DNA from: Lignipirellula cremea
GTDB taxonomy: Bacteria; Planctomycetota; Planctomycetia; Pirellulales; Pirellulaceae
NCBI RefSeq assembly: GCF_007751035.1
Contig: NZ_CP036433.1
Coordinates: forward strand, 6,429,001-6,493,000
Length of the DNA stretch: 64,000 bases
Direction: 5' to 3'
Program-made: the position numbers and the translations under genes
Part shown: piece by piece, positions 1 through 10,293 of the stretch
How the letters are laid out: every line of letters begins with the position of its first letter
Position numbering within the stretch: position 1 is the first letter of the stretch
Notes under the pieces: generated by a model
Seen by the model: only the letters and a program-made list of their open reading frames with translations
Databases searched by the model: none
What the model was told of the DNA's origin: nothing

Positions 1-2
1 CC

Positions 3-947
3 ATCAGCCTGCTGGGGAGCGCCTTTTACCTGTGGCAAAGCGGACTGCCGATCCGAGTGGCTTACGCCGGCCTGATCGGCGTCGGCTCCGTGCTGGGGGT
101 GCTGGACCTGCTTCTGTTTCTCAAAGTGGAAGAACCGCCCGTCACCCAGGCGAAAGAACTGCGACTGGGCGCCGTGCTGACCGCTCCGTTCCGCCAGCCC
201 GGTTATCGCTCGTTCATTTCGTACGCCTGTTTCTGGAACTTCGCCGCGATGATCGGGGCGCCGTTCATCAGCTGGTTTCTGCTCTCCTGGATCGGCATGA
301 GCCTGTACCAGATCATGGTGATCTGGACGTTCTCCTGGATCGGCGGGGCCCTGTTCGCCGACCGACTGGGCCGCTGGACAGAACGCTACGGCAACCGGCC
401 GATGCTGATCATGTGTACGTTTTTCAAATCGGCCAACATGATTGCGCTGCTGCTCATCCCGCGGGATCCGAACGTCGCCTTCCTGGTGCTGGTGCCGATT
501 TTCATGCTCGACGCCGTACTGAACGCGGGAATCGTGATCGCCAATAACGGCTTCATGCTGAAGAATTCGCCTTCGGAAAATCGCTCGATGTACATCGCGG
601 CCGGGGCCGCGCTGGCCGGCATGGTGGGCGGTTTGACCTCGATCGGCGCCGGCGCGTTCCTCGCCCTGGCGGCCGACTGGGAATGGCGCAGCGGCGACTG
701 GACGTTCACCAACTTCCACGTGCTGTTCGCCGCCAGTCTGGTGCTGCGCTGGGCCAGCGTGCTCGTGGCGGTCCGCATCCACGAACCGGCATCCAAAAAC
801 ACGCTGCACGTGGTGACCCAGCTGATCGGAGCCACCCCCTTGCGGCTGCTGCGCCTGCCCGTGCTGGTCATCCCAGTCGAGGCCGAAGCCAAGCCGGTTC
901 CCGCACCCCGCCGCCCCCGCCCGCTGGCCAAAGCGGACCGACGTTAA
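3..947 (+). CDS. MFS transporter, C-terminal part (5' end outside window)
   Basis: The reading frame is open from base 3, so this gene begins upstream of the window. The visible 314 residues hold several hydrophobic helices separated by short basic loops (for example RLGRWTERYGNRP between two helices, a typical cytoplasmic loop of major facilitator proteins). The tail is proline and arginine rich. It is an inner-membrane permease of unknown substrate. GTG at 57 is an internal codon, not a convincing start. It converges on purL with a 55-base gap. Confidence 0.7.
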   Translation: MSLLGSAFYLWQSGLPIRVAYAGLIGVGSVLGVLDLLLFLKVEEPPVTQAKELRLGAVLTAPFRQPGYRSFISYACFWNFAAMIGAPFISWFLLSWIGMSLYQIMVIWTFSWIGGALFADRLGRWTERYGNRPMLIMCTFFKSANMIALLLIPRDPNVAFLVLVPIFMLDAVLNAGIVIANNGFMLKNSPSENRSMYIAAGAALAGMVGGLTSIGAGAFLALAADWEWRSGDWTFTNFHVLFAASLVLRWASVLVAVRIHEPASKNTLHVVTQLIGATPLRLLRLPVLVIPVEAEAKPVPAPRRPRPLAKADRR

Positions 948-1002
948 CGATGCGTCGATCCGCCGGGACTTAAGACGACATCCTTCTGCGGACGCTCCGC
1001 CG

Positions 1003-3966
1003 CTACCACTGCAGCGGTTTTTGCCAGGCGTCTTTCAGTTCCGCCAGGGGCACGTCGAGCAGCAGCGAGCCGTCCAGACCGTGCGCCTGCACGCGATCCG
1101 TTTCGACGACCGTGCCGATGCGACCCCAGGCGACGTCGGCCAGCAGCGATTCCCAGGCCGACTGGTGCTCGGGCCGCACTTCGCACAGGAAGCGGGTGTT
1201 GGACTCCGAGAACAACAACGCTTGCGATTGCCGCAACGGCGAATCGTGCGGCGAGCCGCTCCACGGTGCGTTCTCCAACTGCGTGATCTGTGCGCCCAGT
1301 CCGCCGGCCAGCGCCATCTCCGCGGCGGCAGCGGCCAGGCCGCCTTCGCTCAGATCATGACAGGCCGCGATCAGCCCGGCTTCGATCGCCTGATGGATCG
1401 CCGCAAACACGCGCGGCGAAACCCCGTAATCGACCGACGGCGCCGTGCCGCCAGTGGCGTTCTCGACCAGCCCCAGATGCGAGCCGCCCAGTTCGTCGCG
1501 AGTCAGCCCCACCAGGTACAACAGGTTGCCCGCCTGTTTGAAATCCATGCTCACACAGCGTTTGACATCGTTCACCTGGCCCAGGGCGCTGATCAACAAG
1601 GTGGCCGGGATCGAGATCGTGCGGCGCTGGCCTGCGACCTCGTAACTGAACTCGTTGTTGAGGCTGTCCTTGCCGCTGATAAACGGCGCCTGCAGGGCGA
1701 TGGCCGCTTCCTGGCAGGCGAGGGCGGCGCGAACCAGCGAGCCGAGCGTTTCCGGCCGGTCGGTATAGCCCCAGCAGAAGTTATCGAGCAGGGCGATCCG
1801 CGCCGGATCGGCCCCGACCGCGACGCAGTTGCGGATCGCTTCGTCGATCCCGCTGGCCGCCATCGCGCCCGGATCCAAATCGCCATAGTGCGGATTCATG
1901 CCGCAGGAGACGGCCAGGCCGCGCTGCGAAGAAAGCACGGGCCGGATCACGGCCGCGTCGCCCGGTCCGTCGTTGGCCACGCCGACCAGCGGCTTGAGCA
2001 CGCTGCCGCCCTGCACCTCGTGATCGTACTGGCGAATGATCCACTCTTTGCTGCAGACATTGAGCGAGCCCAGAATCTTCAGCAAGGCCGCTCCCGCATC
2101 CAGTTCCGCAGGCCAGGCAAACGGAACCGGCGCTGGCGCTTGCCAGGTTGCTTGCCGCACGACCGGAGGACGTCCGTCGTGCAGGAACTCCATGCTGACC
2201 TCGCCGACCTTTTGATCCTGGTAGAGCAGCGTCAGCTGGCCGGTCGGGGTGAAGCGGCCGATGGCGGTCGCCTCGACGCCTTCTGCTTCGCACAGGCTGC
2301 GCAGTTCTTCCCAGTGTTCGTCGGGTACGGAGCAGACCATCCGCTCTTGCGCTTCGGAGATCCAGATTTCCGTATACGACAGACCGGCGTATTTGAGCGG
2401 AGCCTTGTCGAGCCAGACTTCGGCGCCGATCTTCTCTCCCATTTCTCCGACGGCGCTGGAGAAGCCGCCGGCCCCGCAATCGGTGACGGCCGTATACAGA
2501 CCGCGGTCCCGGGCTTCCAGCAGTACGTCGAGCACCATCTTTTCGGTGATAGCGTTGCCGATCTGCACCGCCCCGCCCGAGGTCGTTTCGCTTTCGCTGG
2601 TTAGCTCGATCGAACTGAACGTGGCGCCGTGGATGCCGTCGCGGCCGGTGCGGCCGCCGAGCGTCACGATCAGGTCGTTCGGCTGCACTTCCTTGAACGA
2701 CTTGTCCCGCGGCAGCACGCCGACATCGCCGCAGAACACCAGCGGGTTCCCCAGGTAACGGCGATCAAAATAGACGGCCCCGTTCACCGTCGGGATGCCC
2801 ATCCGGTTGCCGTAATCGCGCACGCCGCCGACCACTCCCTGCATTACCCGACGGGGATGCAGCACGCCGGGCGGCAATTCGCCATGCGGCGTGGCGGGCG
2901 GAGCAAAGCAGAACACATCGGTGTTGCAGACCGGCTTTGCGCCCAGCCCCGTGCCGAGCGTGTCGCGGATCACGCCGCCGATGCCCGTGTTGGCGCCGCC
3001 GTACGGTTCCAGCGCCGACGGACGATTGTGCGTTTCCACCTTAAAGGCGACGTTATGTTCTTCATCAAACCGGACGATCCCGGCGTTGTCCTGGAACACG
3101 CTGACGCACCAGTCGTCGTCGCCCAGCTGCTTGCGCACCGTCTGGGTGGCGGCGAAAATCGTCTCTTTCAGCATGTTCTCAAACTGGCGTTCCCCCTGGG
3201 CGTCGACATAAGTAATGCGCCCGGCCAGCGTTTTATGGCTGCAGTGTTCGCTCCAGGTCTGCGCGATCGTTTCCAGTTCAATATCGGTCGGATCGCGGCC
3301 CAGCTGTTCGAAGTGCTGCTGCACTGTTTGCATCTCAATCAGTGTCAGGCTCAGCAGTCCCTGGCGGCTGATCGACTGCAGTTCGTCGTCGGACGCTTCA
3401 CGCAGCGGAACCTGCACCGGCTGGAAGTCATAAGGCGAACCGACATGCAGCTCCGTCAGGGCCAGCGGCCCCTCGATGACGACTTCGATCGAATCATTCG
3501 CCAGCAGTTTCGTCGTGAGCAGACGCACCTGCTCGTGCGGCAGGCCGGCGAACCAGTACTTGCGGAACGTCCGCACGGAATCGGTCTGCAGCGATGGGTC
3601 GTCCGCCGCCATATCGGCGATCGCTCGGACGACGCTTTCGGCCACGGCGTCGGTCACGCCCGGCTTGGGCAGGACGTGCACTACCACAGCTCCGTTGGTC
3701 GAACCAAACCGGGCGGGCGGCTGCGAGAAGACCTCGTCCCCCACGGCTCCGGCCAGCGGCTGTTCTACCACGACATCGCCCAGCAGCTCGCGCGACAGGC
3801 GTTCGACGCCGGCCCGATCCAGCGTTCCCTGGACCAGATAGCCATGGCCGGCCGTCACTTGAAAGTCGGCCGTAACCCCCAGGTCGCGTGCTTCGGCGCG
3901 TAAAGCGTCGGCGGCCCGGTCGGGTCGTCCTTCGCCAGGATAAATATCAACTTCCCACAGCGTCAC
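1003..3966 (-). CDS. purL: Phosphoribosylformylglycinamidine synthase PurL with PurS-like N-terminus
   Basis: This is the synthetase of de novo purine synthesis, converting FGAR to FGAM with ATP and ammonia from glutamine. It is 987 residues. The first ~80 residues resemble the small PurS subunit ([13 protein letters not shown] start). A second spacer-like region leads to the linker motif SEHCSHK and the two AIRS-type ATP-binding halves ([18 protein letters not shown]). No glutaminase domain is visible at the C-terminus, so a separate PurQ is expected. It is longer than small-type PurL (about 740) and shorter than the large type (about 1300), which suggests an N-terminal fusion. Its start overlaps the end of tyrA by 20 bases, so the two are probably co-transcribed. 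Confidence 0.93.
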   Translation of the reverse strand: MTLWEVDIYPGEGRPDRAADALRAEARDLGVTADFQVTAGHGYLVQGTLDRAGVERLSRELLGDVVVEQPLAGAVGDEVFSQPPARFGSTNGAVVVHVLPKPGVTDAVAESVVRAIADMAADDPSLQTDSVRTFRKYWFAGLPHEQVRLLTTKLLANDSIEVVIEGPLALTELHVGSPYDFQPVQVPLREASDDELQSISRQGLLSLTLIEMQTVQQHFEQLGRDPTDIELETIAQTWSEHCSHKTLAGRITYVDAQGERQFENMLKETIFAATQTVRKQLGDDDWCVSVFQDNAGIVRFDEEHNVAFKVETHNRPSALEPYGGANTGIGGVIRDTLGTGLGAKPVCNTDVFCFAPPATPHGELPPGVLHPRRVMQGVVGGVRDYGNRMGIPTVNGAVYFDRRYLGNPLVFCGDVGVLPRDKSFKEVQPNDLIVTLGGRTGRDGIHGATFSSIELTSESETTSGGAVQIGNAITEKMVLDVLLEARDRGLYTAVTDCGAGGFSSAVGEMGEKIGAEVWLDKAPLKYAGLSYTEIWISEAQERMVCSVPDEHWEELRSLCEAEGVEATAIGRFTPTGQLTLLYQDQKVGEVSMEFLHDGRPPVVRQATWQAPAPVPFAWPAELDAGAALLKILGSLNVCSKEWIIRQYDHEVQGGSVLKPLVGVANDGPGDAAVIRPVLSSQRGLAVSCGMNPHYGDLDPGAMAASGIDEAIRNCVAVGADPARIALLDNFCWGYTDRPETLGSLVRAALACQEAAIALQAPFISGKDSLNNEFSYEVAGQRRTISIPATLLISALGQVNDVKRCVSMDFKQAGNLLYLVGLTRDELGGSHLGLVENATGGTAPSVDYGVSPRVFAAIHQAIEAGLIAACHDLSEGGLAAAAAEMALAGGLGAQITQLENAPWSGSPHDSPLRQSQALLFSESNTRFLCEVRPEHQSAWESLLADVAWGRIGTVVETDRVQAHGLDGSLLLDVPLAELKDAWQKPLQW

Positions 3967-4819
3967 GATATTCTTTCCGTCGATTCAGGTTGTCGATTCC
4001 GGCCTGCAGCAGTCGCCGCAGCAGGTCGTCGTCGGCTTGAGTTAAAGCGGTGCGAAACTCGCCCAGGCGAGCCAGGTAGCGATCCAGATCGGCCAGCACG
4101 CACGCGCGATTCTGTGCGAAAATGGCCGGCCAGACTTGCAAGTTAATCTCGGCGATGCGGGTGGTGTCGTCGAACCCGCCCGCTGCAAACGGCAACGCCT
4201 CGGCGGCCGGCAACGCAGCCGCCGCCGAAGCAGCCAGGTGCGGCAAATGACTGATCGAAGAGACGATCGCATCGTGATCGCCCGGCGAAAGATCAGCCGT
4301 GCGGCAGCCGAGCGATTCCCAGAACTGCCGCGTTTGTTCCAGCGCCGCGGCATCGGTCAGGGCGTTGGGCGTGAGGATGACGGTCCGTCCCTCAAACAGC
4401 TTATCGTCGGCCGATTCGACGCCGCCTTGTTCTTTCCCCGCCATCGGATGGCTGCCGATAAAGGCGCCCTGGCTGGGCTGCGACGCCAGCTGCAGGTCGA
4501 TCGCGGCGAGTATCTCCGCCTTGGTGCTGCCGGCGTCGGTCACGATCGCTCCGCGACCGCAATGCCGTAGCGCCTCACAGGCAATCGACGCGATCGTATC
4601 GACCGGCGTGCAAATGATCACCATCTCGGCCGCGGCCGCCGCTTCCGGCAGGGGCAGGGCTTCGTCGATCGCCCCCAGTTTCTGGGCCAAAGCAAGCGTT
4701 GCCGGATTCCGGCCCACGCCGATCACTTTTTGTACGAGACCCCGGCGGCGCAAGGTCAAACCGATCGAGCCGCCGATCAGCCCCACCCCCACGATCGCCA
4801 CCGTGTTCCACTTCGTCAT
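3947..4819 (-). CDS. tyrA: Prephenate/arogenate dehydrogenase
   Basis: This NAD(P)-dependent oxidative decarboxylase acts in tyrosine synthesis. I chose ATG at 4819, giving 290 residues, because the protein then begins directly with the dinucleotide-binding motif GVGLIGGS (residues 11-18). The longer frame to 5077 adds arginine- and proline-rich sequence without family features. Other family signs are [12 protein letters not shown] and SSISHLPHL in the middle of the protein. No ACT domain is seen. It overlaps purL downstream, so aromatic amino-acid and purine genes share a transcript. Confidence 0.92.
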   Translation of the reverse strand: MTKWNTVAIVGVGLIGGSIGLTLRRRGLVQKVIGVGRNPATLALAQKLGAIDEALPLPEAAAAAEMVIICTPVDTIASIACEALRHCGRGAIVTDAGSTKAEILAAIDLQLASQPSQGAFIGSHPMAGKEQGGVESADDKLFEGRTVILTPNALTDAAALEQTRQFWESLGCRTADLSPGDHDAIVSSISHLPHLAASAAAALPAAEALPFAAGGFDDTTRIAEINLQVWPAIFAQNRACVLADLDRYLARLGEFRTALTQADDDLLRRLLQAGIDNLNRRKEYRDAVGS

Positions 4820-5119
4820 GCCGCACACTCTCTCGCAGCCGGCGAGGCGAGGTCCCTTCAGTCTGCCGGAGTAACAAAATGAACAATAACCAGGCAGGCC
4901 GCCAGGCAAGTTTTTTCGAGGGAAAACAGGCACGAACCCCGCCAGACGCACGCGCCCCGCATTTCCCGGCCTGGCTCTCCAGGGCGAACGTTTTCGCACT
5001 TGTCGGCCATTTTTCCGGATTGTAACAGAATTCATTCCCTTCGATATGGGCGGCCCGCCTGGCGGACTGTTTGCCACGCCGCACTCCGCCTGCCGTGAGC
5101 CCGTCGTCGAATCTACATA

Positions 5120-5148
5120 TTGAACTTTAGTTCAGTTATCTGTACAAA
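5120..5148 (+). promoter_or_regulatory. Candidate dnaE2 promoter with LexA-like box GAACTTTAGTTC
   Basis: TTGAAC (5120-5125) and TACAAA (5143-5148) are separated by 17 bases, a sigma70-type layout with four of six matches in each box. The 12-mer GAACTTTAGTTC at 5122-5133 fits GAAC-N4-GTTC, the core of the Gram-positive LexA/DinR box, and it overlaps the -35 box as a repressor site would. It is 374 bases before the dnaE2 start. dnaE2 is an SOS gene in many bacteria. Binding is inferred, not shown. Confidence 0.45.
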
Positions 5149-5233
5149 TCGTTTAACGTCGTTCCCACAACGCACACGCAAAGCGAAAGCCGACGAATGG
5201 CCAGGCCGGGCGACAAGAGCGACTTTTCCTAAA

Positions 5234-5410
5234 ATCAGCCGCCGGGCCCTAGCCCCCTGCACCCTCTAACGAGGGGACCCTTCAAAGGTTCCAGGTGATA
5301 AAGCATGCCCAGGGATCGTCGAGATTCATTGCTATTTCGTGCGTAGAGAACGTCAGGGATGAGTGGCGGTGAATGCTGGCGAACCGTGGGCTAGCGCTCT
5401 GCGGCTGATT
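5234..5410. repeat. Inverted pair of GC-rich repeat cores in the dnaE2 leader
   Basis: ATCAGCCGCCGGGCCCTAG at 5234-5252 is followed by CCCCC, and its inverted relative (CTAGCGCTCTGCGGCTGATT at 5391-5410, preceded by GAACCGTGGG) lies ~130 bases away. The same core is part of the MITE-like modules at 11557-11585 and 54956-54982. The two arms could pair in the RNA leader of dnaE2, although with mismatches. Confidence 0.5.
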
Positions 5411-5506
5411 GCGAGTGGATTCGCCGCTGTTGGCCTCAAATCTGACGCTCACAGGCGGACGAGGAAGTCCGGGGTTACCAGAGCGAAGAAACGGGATGTT
5501 CTTTTG

Positions 5507-8500
5507 ATGCACTACGCAGAGCTCCACTGCAAAACGAACTTCTCCTTCCTGGAAGGCGCCTCGCATGCGGCCGAACTGGCCGAGAAGGCCCATGCCCTGG
5601 GCTACCAGGCGCTGGCGGTGACCGACGTCAACAGCCTGGCCGGCGTGGTGCGGGCCCACATGGCCGCCAAGGACCTGGGGCTGAAGCTGCTGATCGGGGC
5701 CGAGATCGTCCCGCAAGAGGGGCCGCGACTGCTGCTCTGGGCCACCAACCGGGCCGCATACGCCCGGCTGGCCCGGCTGATTACGGTCGGCCGCCGGCGA
5801 GCGCCCAAAGGGCAGTGCCTGCTGACGATCGACGACGTCGCCCAGCATGCGCAGGGGCTGATCGCCGGGCTGGTTCCGCCGCCCCAGCTGCTGGACGGAC
5901 CGGAAGCGTTGCAGCAGGCCGTCGACCATGCGGCCCAGGTCCGCGAGATTTTTCCTGGGCGAACGTATCAACTGGGCGAAATCTCCTGCGGCCCCAACGA
6001 CCGCCGACGACTGGCCGAGGCGGCCGCCATTGCCCGGCAGGCCGGCGTGCCGCTGGTCGCCGCGGGCGACGTCCATTACCACAGCCCGTCCCGCTTGCCT
6101 TTGCACGATGTGCTGACCGCGATCCGTCACGGCGTGCCGATCACCGAGGCGGGCGAGCAGTTATTCCCCAACGCCCAGCGTCATCTCAAACCACTGCCCG
6201 AGATCGAAAGGGCGTTCGCCGATTATCCCGAGGCCGTCGCCCGCACCCTGGAGATCGCCGACCGCTGCAACTTCTCGCTCGATGAACTGCGGTACGAATA
6301 TCCAGAAGAGCTCGCCCCGCCGGGCCTCACGCCGTATCAGCATTTGAGCGACCTCGCCTGGCGCGGCGCCAAAAAACGCTACCCCCAGGGCGTGCCCCGC
6401 AAAGTGCACGCGATGATTGAGCATGAGCTGCAGTTGATCCAGGAGTTGCGGTATGAGGCGTACTTTCTGACGGTGTGGGATCTGGTGCGGTTCGCCCGCA
6501 GCCGGGGCATTTTATGCCAGGGCCGGGGCTCGGCGGCCAACTCAGCGGTCTGCTTTTGCCTGGGCGTGACCAGCGTCGACCCGGTGCGGTGCGACCTGCT
6601 GTTTGAGCGTTTCGTCAGTCGCGAGCGGGATGAGGCGCCCGACATTGATATCGACTTTGAGCATGAACGCCGGGAAGAGGTCCTGCAGTACCTGTATGAA
6701 AAGTACGGCCGGGAACGGGCCGGCATGACGGCGGTCGTCATCACTTATCGCATCCGTTCCGCCGTGCGCGATGTGGGCAAGGCGCTCGGCCTGTCGCTGG
6801 ACCGGATCGACTCCCTGGCCAAAAGCGTCGAGGGCCGGGGGGAAGAAAACCTGGCCCAGCGGTTTGCCGCGGCCGGCTTTGATCCGACGACCGACCTGGG
6901 CCAGCGGCTGATCTATCTGGCGACCGAACTGCTGGGCTTCCCCCGGCACTTGTCGCAGCATGTGGGCGGGATGGTGATTACCCAGGGGCCGCTGTGCGAA
7001 CTGGCGCCGATCGAGAACGCCGCCATGGACGGGCGGACCGTCATTGAATGGGATAAAGACGACCTCGACGAGCTGGGCATTCTCAAAGTCGATTGCCTGT
7101 CGCTGGGGATGCTGGCCGCCATTCGCAAGAGTTTCACCAAGATCCAGCAGCACTACGGCCGTAGCTTAAGCCTGGCTTCAATCCCCGAAGGCGACCCCAA
7201 GGTGTACGACATGATCTGCAAGGCCGACACGATTGGCGTCTTTCAGATTGAGAGCAGGGCGCAAATGAATATGCTGCCCCGTCTGCGGCCGCGATGCTTT
7301 TACGATCTGGTGATCGAGGTCGCTATTGTGCGGCCGGGCCCGATCCAGGGCGACATGGTGCACCCTTACCTGCGACGCCGGGCGGGTGAAGAGACTCCCA
7401 TCTATCCCAACGAAGCGATCCGCGAGGTGCTGCATAAAACGCTGGGCGTGCCGCTGTTCCAGGAACAGGCGATGCGGCTGGCAGTCGTCGCCGCCGGGTT
7501 CACGCCGGGAGAAGCGGACCAGCTGCGTCGGGCCATGGGAGCCTGGCGCCGGCCGGGCGTGATCGACCAGTTCCGCCACAAACTGCTGGCCGGCATGCAG
7601 GAACGGGGGCTAACCGAGAAGTTCGCGATGCTGGTGTTTGACCAGATTCGCGGGTTCGGCGAGTACGGTTTCCCGGAGTCGCACGCGGCCAGCTTCGCCC
7701 TGCTGACGTATGTTTCGGCCTGGCTGAAACGGTACTACCCGGCCGTGCTGACCGCGTCGATTCTGAACAGCCTGCCGATGGGCTTTTATGGACCGGCGCA
7801 ACTGGTGCGGGACGTCCGCAAGGCGGGCGTCGAAGTGCGGCCGGTCGACGTCAACTTCAGCGACTGGGATTGCACGCTTGAGGAGCGCAGCTCGCCCGGC
7901 GGTCGACGTCAGGGGGAAGCCGATCGGTATGCGTTACGGCTGGGGCTGCGGATGATTTCCGGCCTGCGCAAGGCGGCCGGCGCCGCGATCGAAACGGCTC
8001 GCCAGGCGGGACCATTTGCTTCTGTCTGCGACCTGAAAAGACGCACCCGCTTGAGCCGCACGGCCGTCTCCACGCTGGCGGCCGCCGATGCGCTGGCTTC
8101 GTTATGCGGAAACCGCCGGACGGCTCTCTGGGAAGCGCTCGCCCTGGACGACGAAGAGCGTCCGCTGTTTGCCCTGCTGGCCGACAACGAACCGCCAGCC
8201 GCGCTCCCCCGGGCCGGCCTGCAGGAGGAAACGCTGACCGACTATGTCACCACGGGGCTGTCGCTCAAGGCGCATCCCATTTCTTTCTGCCGCCGCGAAC
8301 TGGATCGGCTGTCGGTCGCCCCCGCGGAGCAGTTGGCGTTTGTCGCCAACGGTCGGTTCATCCGCACCGCCGGGCTGGTGCTGTTGCGGCAACGTCCGAG
8401 CACCGCCAAAGGAATAACCTTTGTGACGCTTGAAGACGAAACGGGCGTGTCGAACCTGATCATTAAACAGGCCGTCTGGGAGCAGTTCTATACGATTGCC

Positions 8501-8635
8501 CGCCGCTCCCAGGCCTGGATCGTCGAGGGGAAACTGGAGTGCAAGCACGACGTGGTGAATATCGTCGTGAGCAAGATCCAGGACCTGACACATCGCCTGC
8601 GCGACGTCCGCTTCCGCTCGCGGGATTTCCAGTAA
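5507..8635 (+). CDS. dnaE2: Error-prone DNA polymerase III alpha-type DnaE2
   Basis: This C-family DNA polymerase serves translesion synthesis during the SOS response. It is 1042 residues from ATG 5507, where the sequence begins with the family-typical MHYAELHCKTNFSFLEGAS. The N-terminal PHP domain is followed by the polymerase core with the acidic motif PDIDIDFEHERREE, then the helix-hairpin-helix region, and a C-terminal OB-fold (ending SRDFQ). The length fits DnaE2 rather than replicative DnaE1 (~1160). The usual partners imuA and imuB are not adjacent. The upstream leader holds a LexA-like box, consistent with damage induction. Confidence 0.93.
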   Translation: MHYAELHCKTNFSFLEGASHAAELAEKAHALGYQALAVTDVNSLAGVVRAHMAAKDLGLKLLIGAEIVPQEGPRLLLWATNRAAYARLARLITVGRRRAPKGQCLLTIDDVAQHAQGLIAGLVPPPQLLDGPEALQQAVDHAAQVREIFPGRTYQLGEISCGPNDRRRLAEAAAIARQAGVPLVAAGDVHYHSPSRLPLHDVLTAIRHGVPITEAGEQLFPNAQRHLKPLPEIERAFADYPEAVARTLEIADRCNFSLDELRYEYPEELAPPGLTPYQHLSDLAWRGAKKRYPQGVPRKVHAMIEHELQLIQELRYEAYFLTVWDLVRFARSRGILCQGRGSAANSAVCFCLGVTSVDPVRCDLLFERFVSRERDEAPDIDIDFEHERREEVLQYLYEKYGRERAGMTAVVITYRIRSAVRDVGKALGLSLDRIDSLAKSVEGRGEENLAQRFAAAGFDPTTDLGQRLIYLATELLGFPRHLSQHVGGMVITQGPLCELAPIENAAMDGRTVIEWDKDDLDELGILKVDCLSLGMLAAIRKSFTKIQQHYGRSLSLASIPEGDPKVYDMICKADTIGVFQIESRAQMNMLPRLRPRCFYDLVIEVAIVRPGPIQGDMVHPYLRRRAGEETPIYPNEAIREVLHKTLGVPLFQEQAMRLAVVAAGFTPGEADQLRRAMGAWRRPGVIDQFRHKLLAGMQERGLTEKFAMLVFDQIRGFGEYGFPESHAASFALLTYVSAWLKRYYPAVLTASILNSLPMGFYGPAQLVRDVRKAGVEVRPVDVNFSDWDCTLEERSSPGGRRQGEADRYALRLGLRMISGLRKAAGAAIETARQAGPFASVCDLKRRTRLSRTAVSTLAAADALASLCGNRRTALWEALALDDEERPLFALLADNEPPAALPRAGLQEETLTDYVTTGLSLKAHPISFCRRELDRLSVAPAEQLAFVANGRFIRTAGLVLLRQRPSTAKGITFVTLEDETGVSNLIIKQAVWEQFYTIARRSQAWIVEGKLECKHDVVNIVVSKIQDLTHRLRDVRFRSRDFQ

Positions 8636-8673
8636 GGAACGCAAGGGAATTCCTCTTGCGATTTCGACCTGGT

Positions 8674-8705
8674 CGTTTGGCGAATTCGCCGGCGCAAAAA
8701 GTCGG
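8674..8705 (+). repeat. 32-bp dispersed repeat, copy 1
   Basis: These 32 bases match 41835-41866 at 27 positions without gaps (shared parts TCGTTT, GCGAA, GCCGGCGCA and AAAGTCG). This copy contains the perfect palindrome GGCGAATTCGCC at 8679-8690. It lies 38 bases after the dnaE2 stop, inside a 296-base gap with no other visible gene. Confidence 0.55.
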
Positions 8706-8931
8706 CGGACGTCGCACCAGCCAGACAGGAACAGCCGGCGCCAAGGGAATAATCGAGACTGCCGGACCCCGTCATATCGAGGGGGTGCTTTTTGGGGAGC
8801 GGGTTGCTATTCTTACAAGTAATTGCTGATCTGTTGGCGACGGCCTTTTCCGGCTGTTTCTGCGGCGGCGATTGCCTGCCTGCTGTCCTCGATGCGTCTC
8901 CTGCCTGCCTTGCGTGTGGAAAGATTGATCT

Positions 8932-10221
8932 ATGAAACGCAGTTCGCTTTGCAAACCCTGGGAGCATCAACTCACCCGGCGTCGCTGGCTGGCCGGGGCG
9001 GCCGGTTCCGCGATGGGAGCGCTGGCGCTCGGCGGCCAGATTCCGCCGGCGATCGCCGCCGAGGTGAAGAAGCAGAACAAGCAGGTGCTGTTTGTCTGGC
9101 TCGACGGCGGCATGAGCCAGCTGGAAAGCTGGGACCCCAAACCGAACACGGAATTTGGCGGGCCGTTCCGCACCATTCCCACCAGCGTGCCGGGCGTGCA
9201 TTTGTCGGAACTGCTGCCAAATACAGCAAAGCAGATGCACCACCTGGCCGTCGTCCGGAGCCTGTGCACCCAGGACAACGCGCATTCGTCCGGCGTGGAG
9301 AGAATCCAGCGGGGCGACCCCAAGAACCGGGGCGTGGTCTATCCGTACTTCGGCTCGGCCGTGGCCAACCTGCTGCCGCGCAACCCCAGCGGGATGCCGC
9401 CGTATGTGTGGATCAAGCCGATGAGCGGCGGTTTCAAATACCAGGACGCCGGTTTCCTTGGCGCCAAATACGGGGCGCTGGCCTTTGGCGACGGTCAGCC
9501 GCCGGAGAACCTGTTGCGGCATGAATCCGTCAGCGAAGCCAGTATGGCCTCGCGGAATGCCTTCCGTCTGGCGGCCGAACGCCGGTACGCGGCCCAGCAT
9601 GGCGAGAGCGCGGCCGAAGCGAACTGCTTTGTGTACGACATGGGCCTGGAACTAATGAACCGCCAGGAGCTGTTCGATTCCTCCAAGGTCGCCCCGCGCG
9701 ATGTGGAGCGATACGGCACACACGACCTGGGCCGCCACATGCTGCTGGCCAGAAGAATGCTGGAAGCAGGCGTGACCTTTGTGAAGGTCAACTCGTACGG
9801 CTGGGATACGCACGGCGACAACTTCAACGGCAGCCTCAGTCTGGTCCGCAAGTTCGACCAGCCGTTCGCCGCCATTGTCGAAGACCTGGCCGCATCGGGG
9901 ATGCTTGATAACGTGCTGGTGATCGCCATGAGCGAGTTTGGCCGCACGCCGCGGATCAACGGCCACCTGGGCCGGGACCACTGGCCCGAAGCCTGGTCGG
10001 TCGCCATGGCCGGCTGCGGCATCAATCGCGGTCTGGTCGTCGGCCACACCGATCCCACGGGCACCTTTGTCGACAGTGAACCGTACGACATTGGCCACAT
10101 GTTCCACACCTGGTTCAACGCCCTGGGCATCGATTCGCAAAAACACGAGTACGACAACGAGGGGCAGCCGCTGCCGATCGCCAACGAAGAGTGCTATCCG
10201 GTGAAGGAACTGCTGGCGTAG
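8932..10221 (+). CDS. DUF1501 domain protein, Tat-exported
   Basis: This is a 429-residue protein of the DUF1501 family, which has an alkaline phosphatase/sulfatase-like fold and is greatly expanded in planctomycetes. A twin-arginine signal is visible at residues 16-24 (RRRWLAGAA) followed by a hydrophobic stretch and IAAE cleavage region. Family signs are VLFVWLDGGMSQLESWDPKP near the mature N-terminus, NSYGWDTH in the middle, and MSEFGRTPRINGHLGRDHW near the end. It is normally paired with a DUF1549/DUF1553 cytochrome gene. Here the partner is the WD40 gene 72 bases downstream. The enzymatic role is not established. Confidence 0.9.
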   Translation: MKRSSLCKPWEHQLTRRRWLAGAAGSAMGALALGGQIPPAIAAEVKKQNKQVLFVWLDGGMSQLESWDPKPNTEFGGPFRTIPTSVPGVHLSELLPNTAKQMHHLAVVRSLCTQDNAHSSGVERIQRGDPKNRGVVYPYFGSAVANLLPRNPSGMPPYVWIKPMSGGFKYQDAGFLGAKYGALAFGDGQPPENLLRHESVSEASMASRNAFRLAAERRYAAQHGESAAEANCFVYDMGLELMNRQELFDSSKVAPRDVERYGTHDLGRHMLLARRMLEAGVTFVKVNSYGWDTHGDNFNGSLSLVRKFDQPFAAIVEDLAASGMLDNVLVIAMSEFGRTPRINGHLGRDHWPEAWSVAMAGCGINRGLVVGHTDPTGTFVDSEPYDIGHMFHTWFNALGIDSQKHEYDNEGQPLPIANEECYPVKELLA

Positions 10222-10293
10222 CCCGCCGCTTCCCGCCGCAACCCTGGTCGACGAACTCCCTTTCAAATTCTCTAAACGACGAGTCTTCTCCCT

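Larger units (their letters stand above)
4820..5506. other. Divergent intergenic region between tyrA and dnaE2
   Basis: This 687-base stretch holds no convincing gene. It contains a promoter-like segment with a LexA-like palindrome (5120-5148), and two oppositely oriented copies of a short GC-rich repeat core (5234-5257 and 5382-5410). The frame from 5363 that extends dnaE2 upstream covers the second core and is not family-like, so it was not taken as coding. Confidence 0.6.

Noticed and set aside
1021-2604. Plus-strand frame of 527 codons over purL
   Set aside because: purL motifs on the minus strand are unmistakable, and the plus frame is a GC shadow.
5460-5505. RNase P-like GAGGAAGTCCGG
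   Set aside because: Only the one motif is present. The region between it and the dnaE2 ATG is far too short for RNase P RNA.
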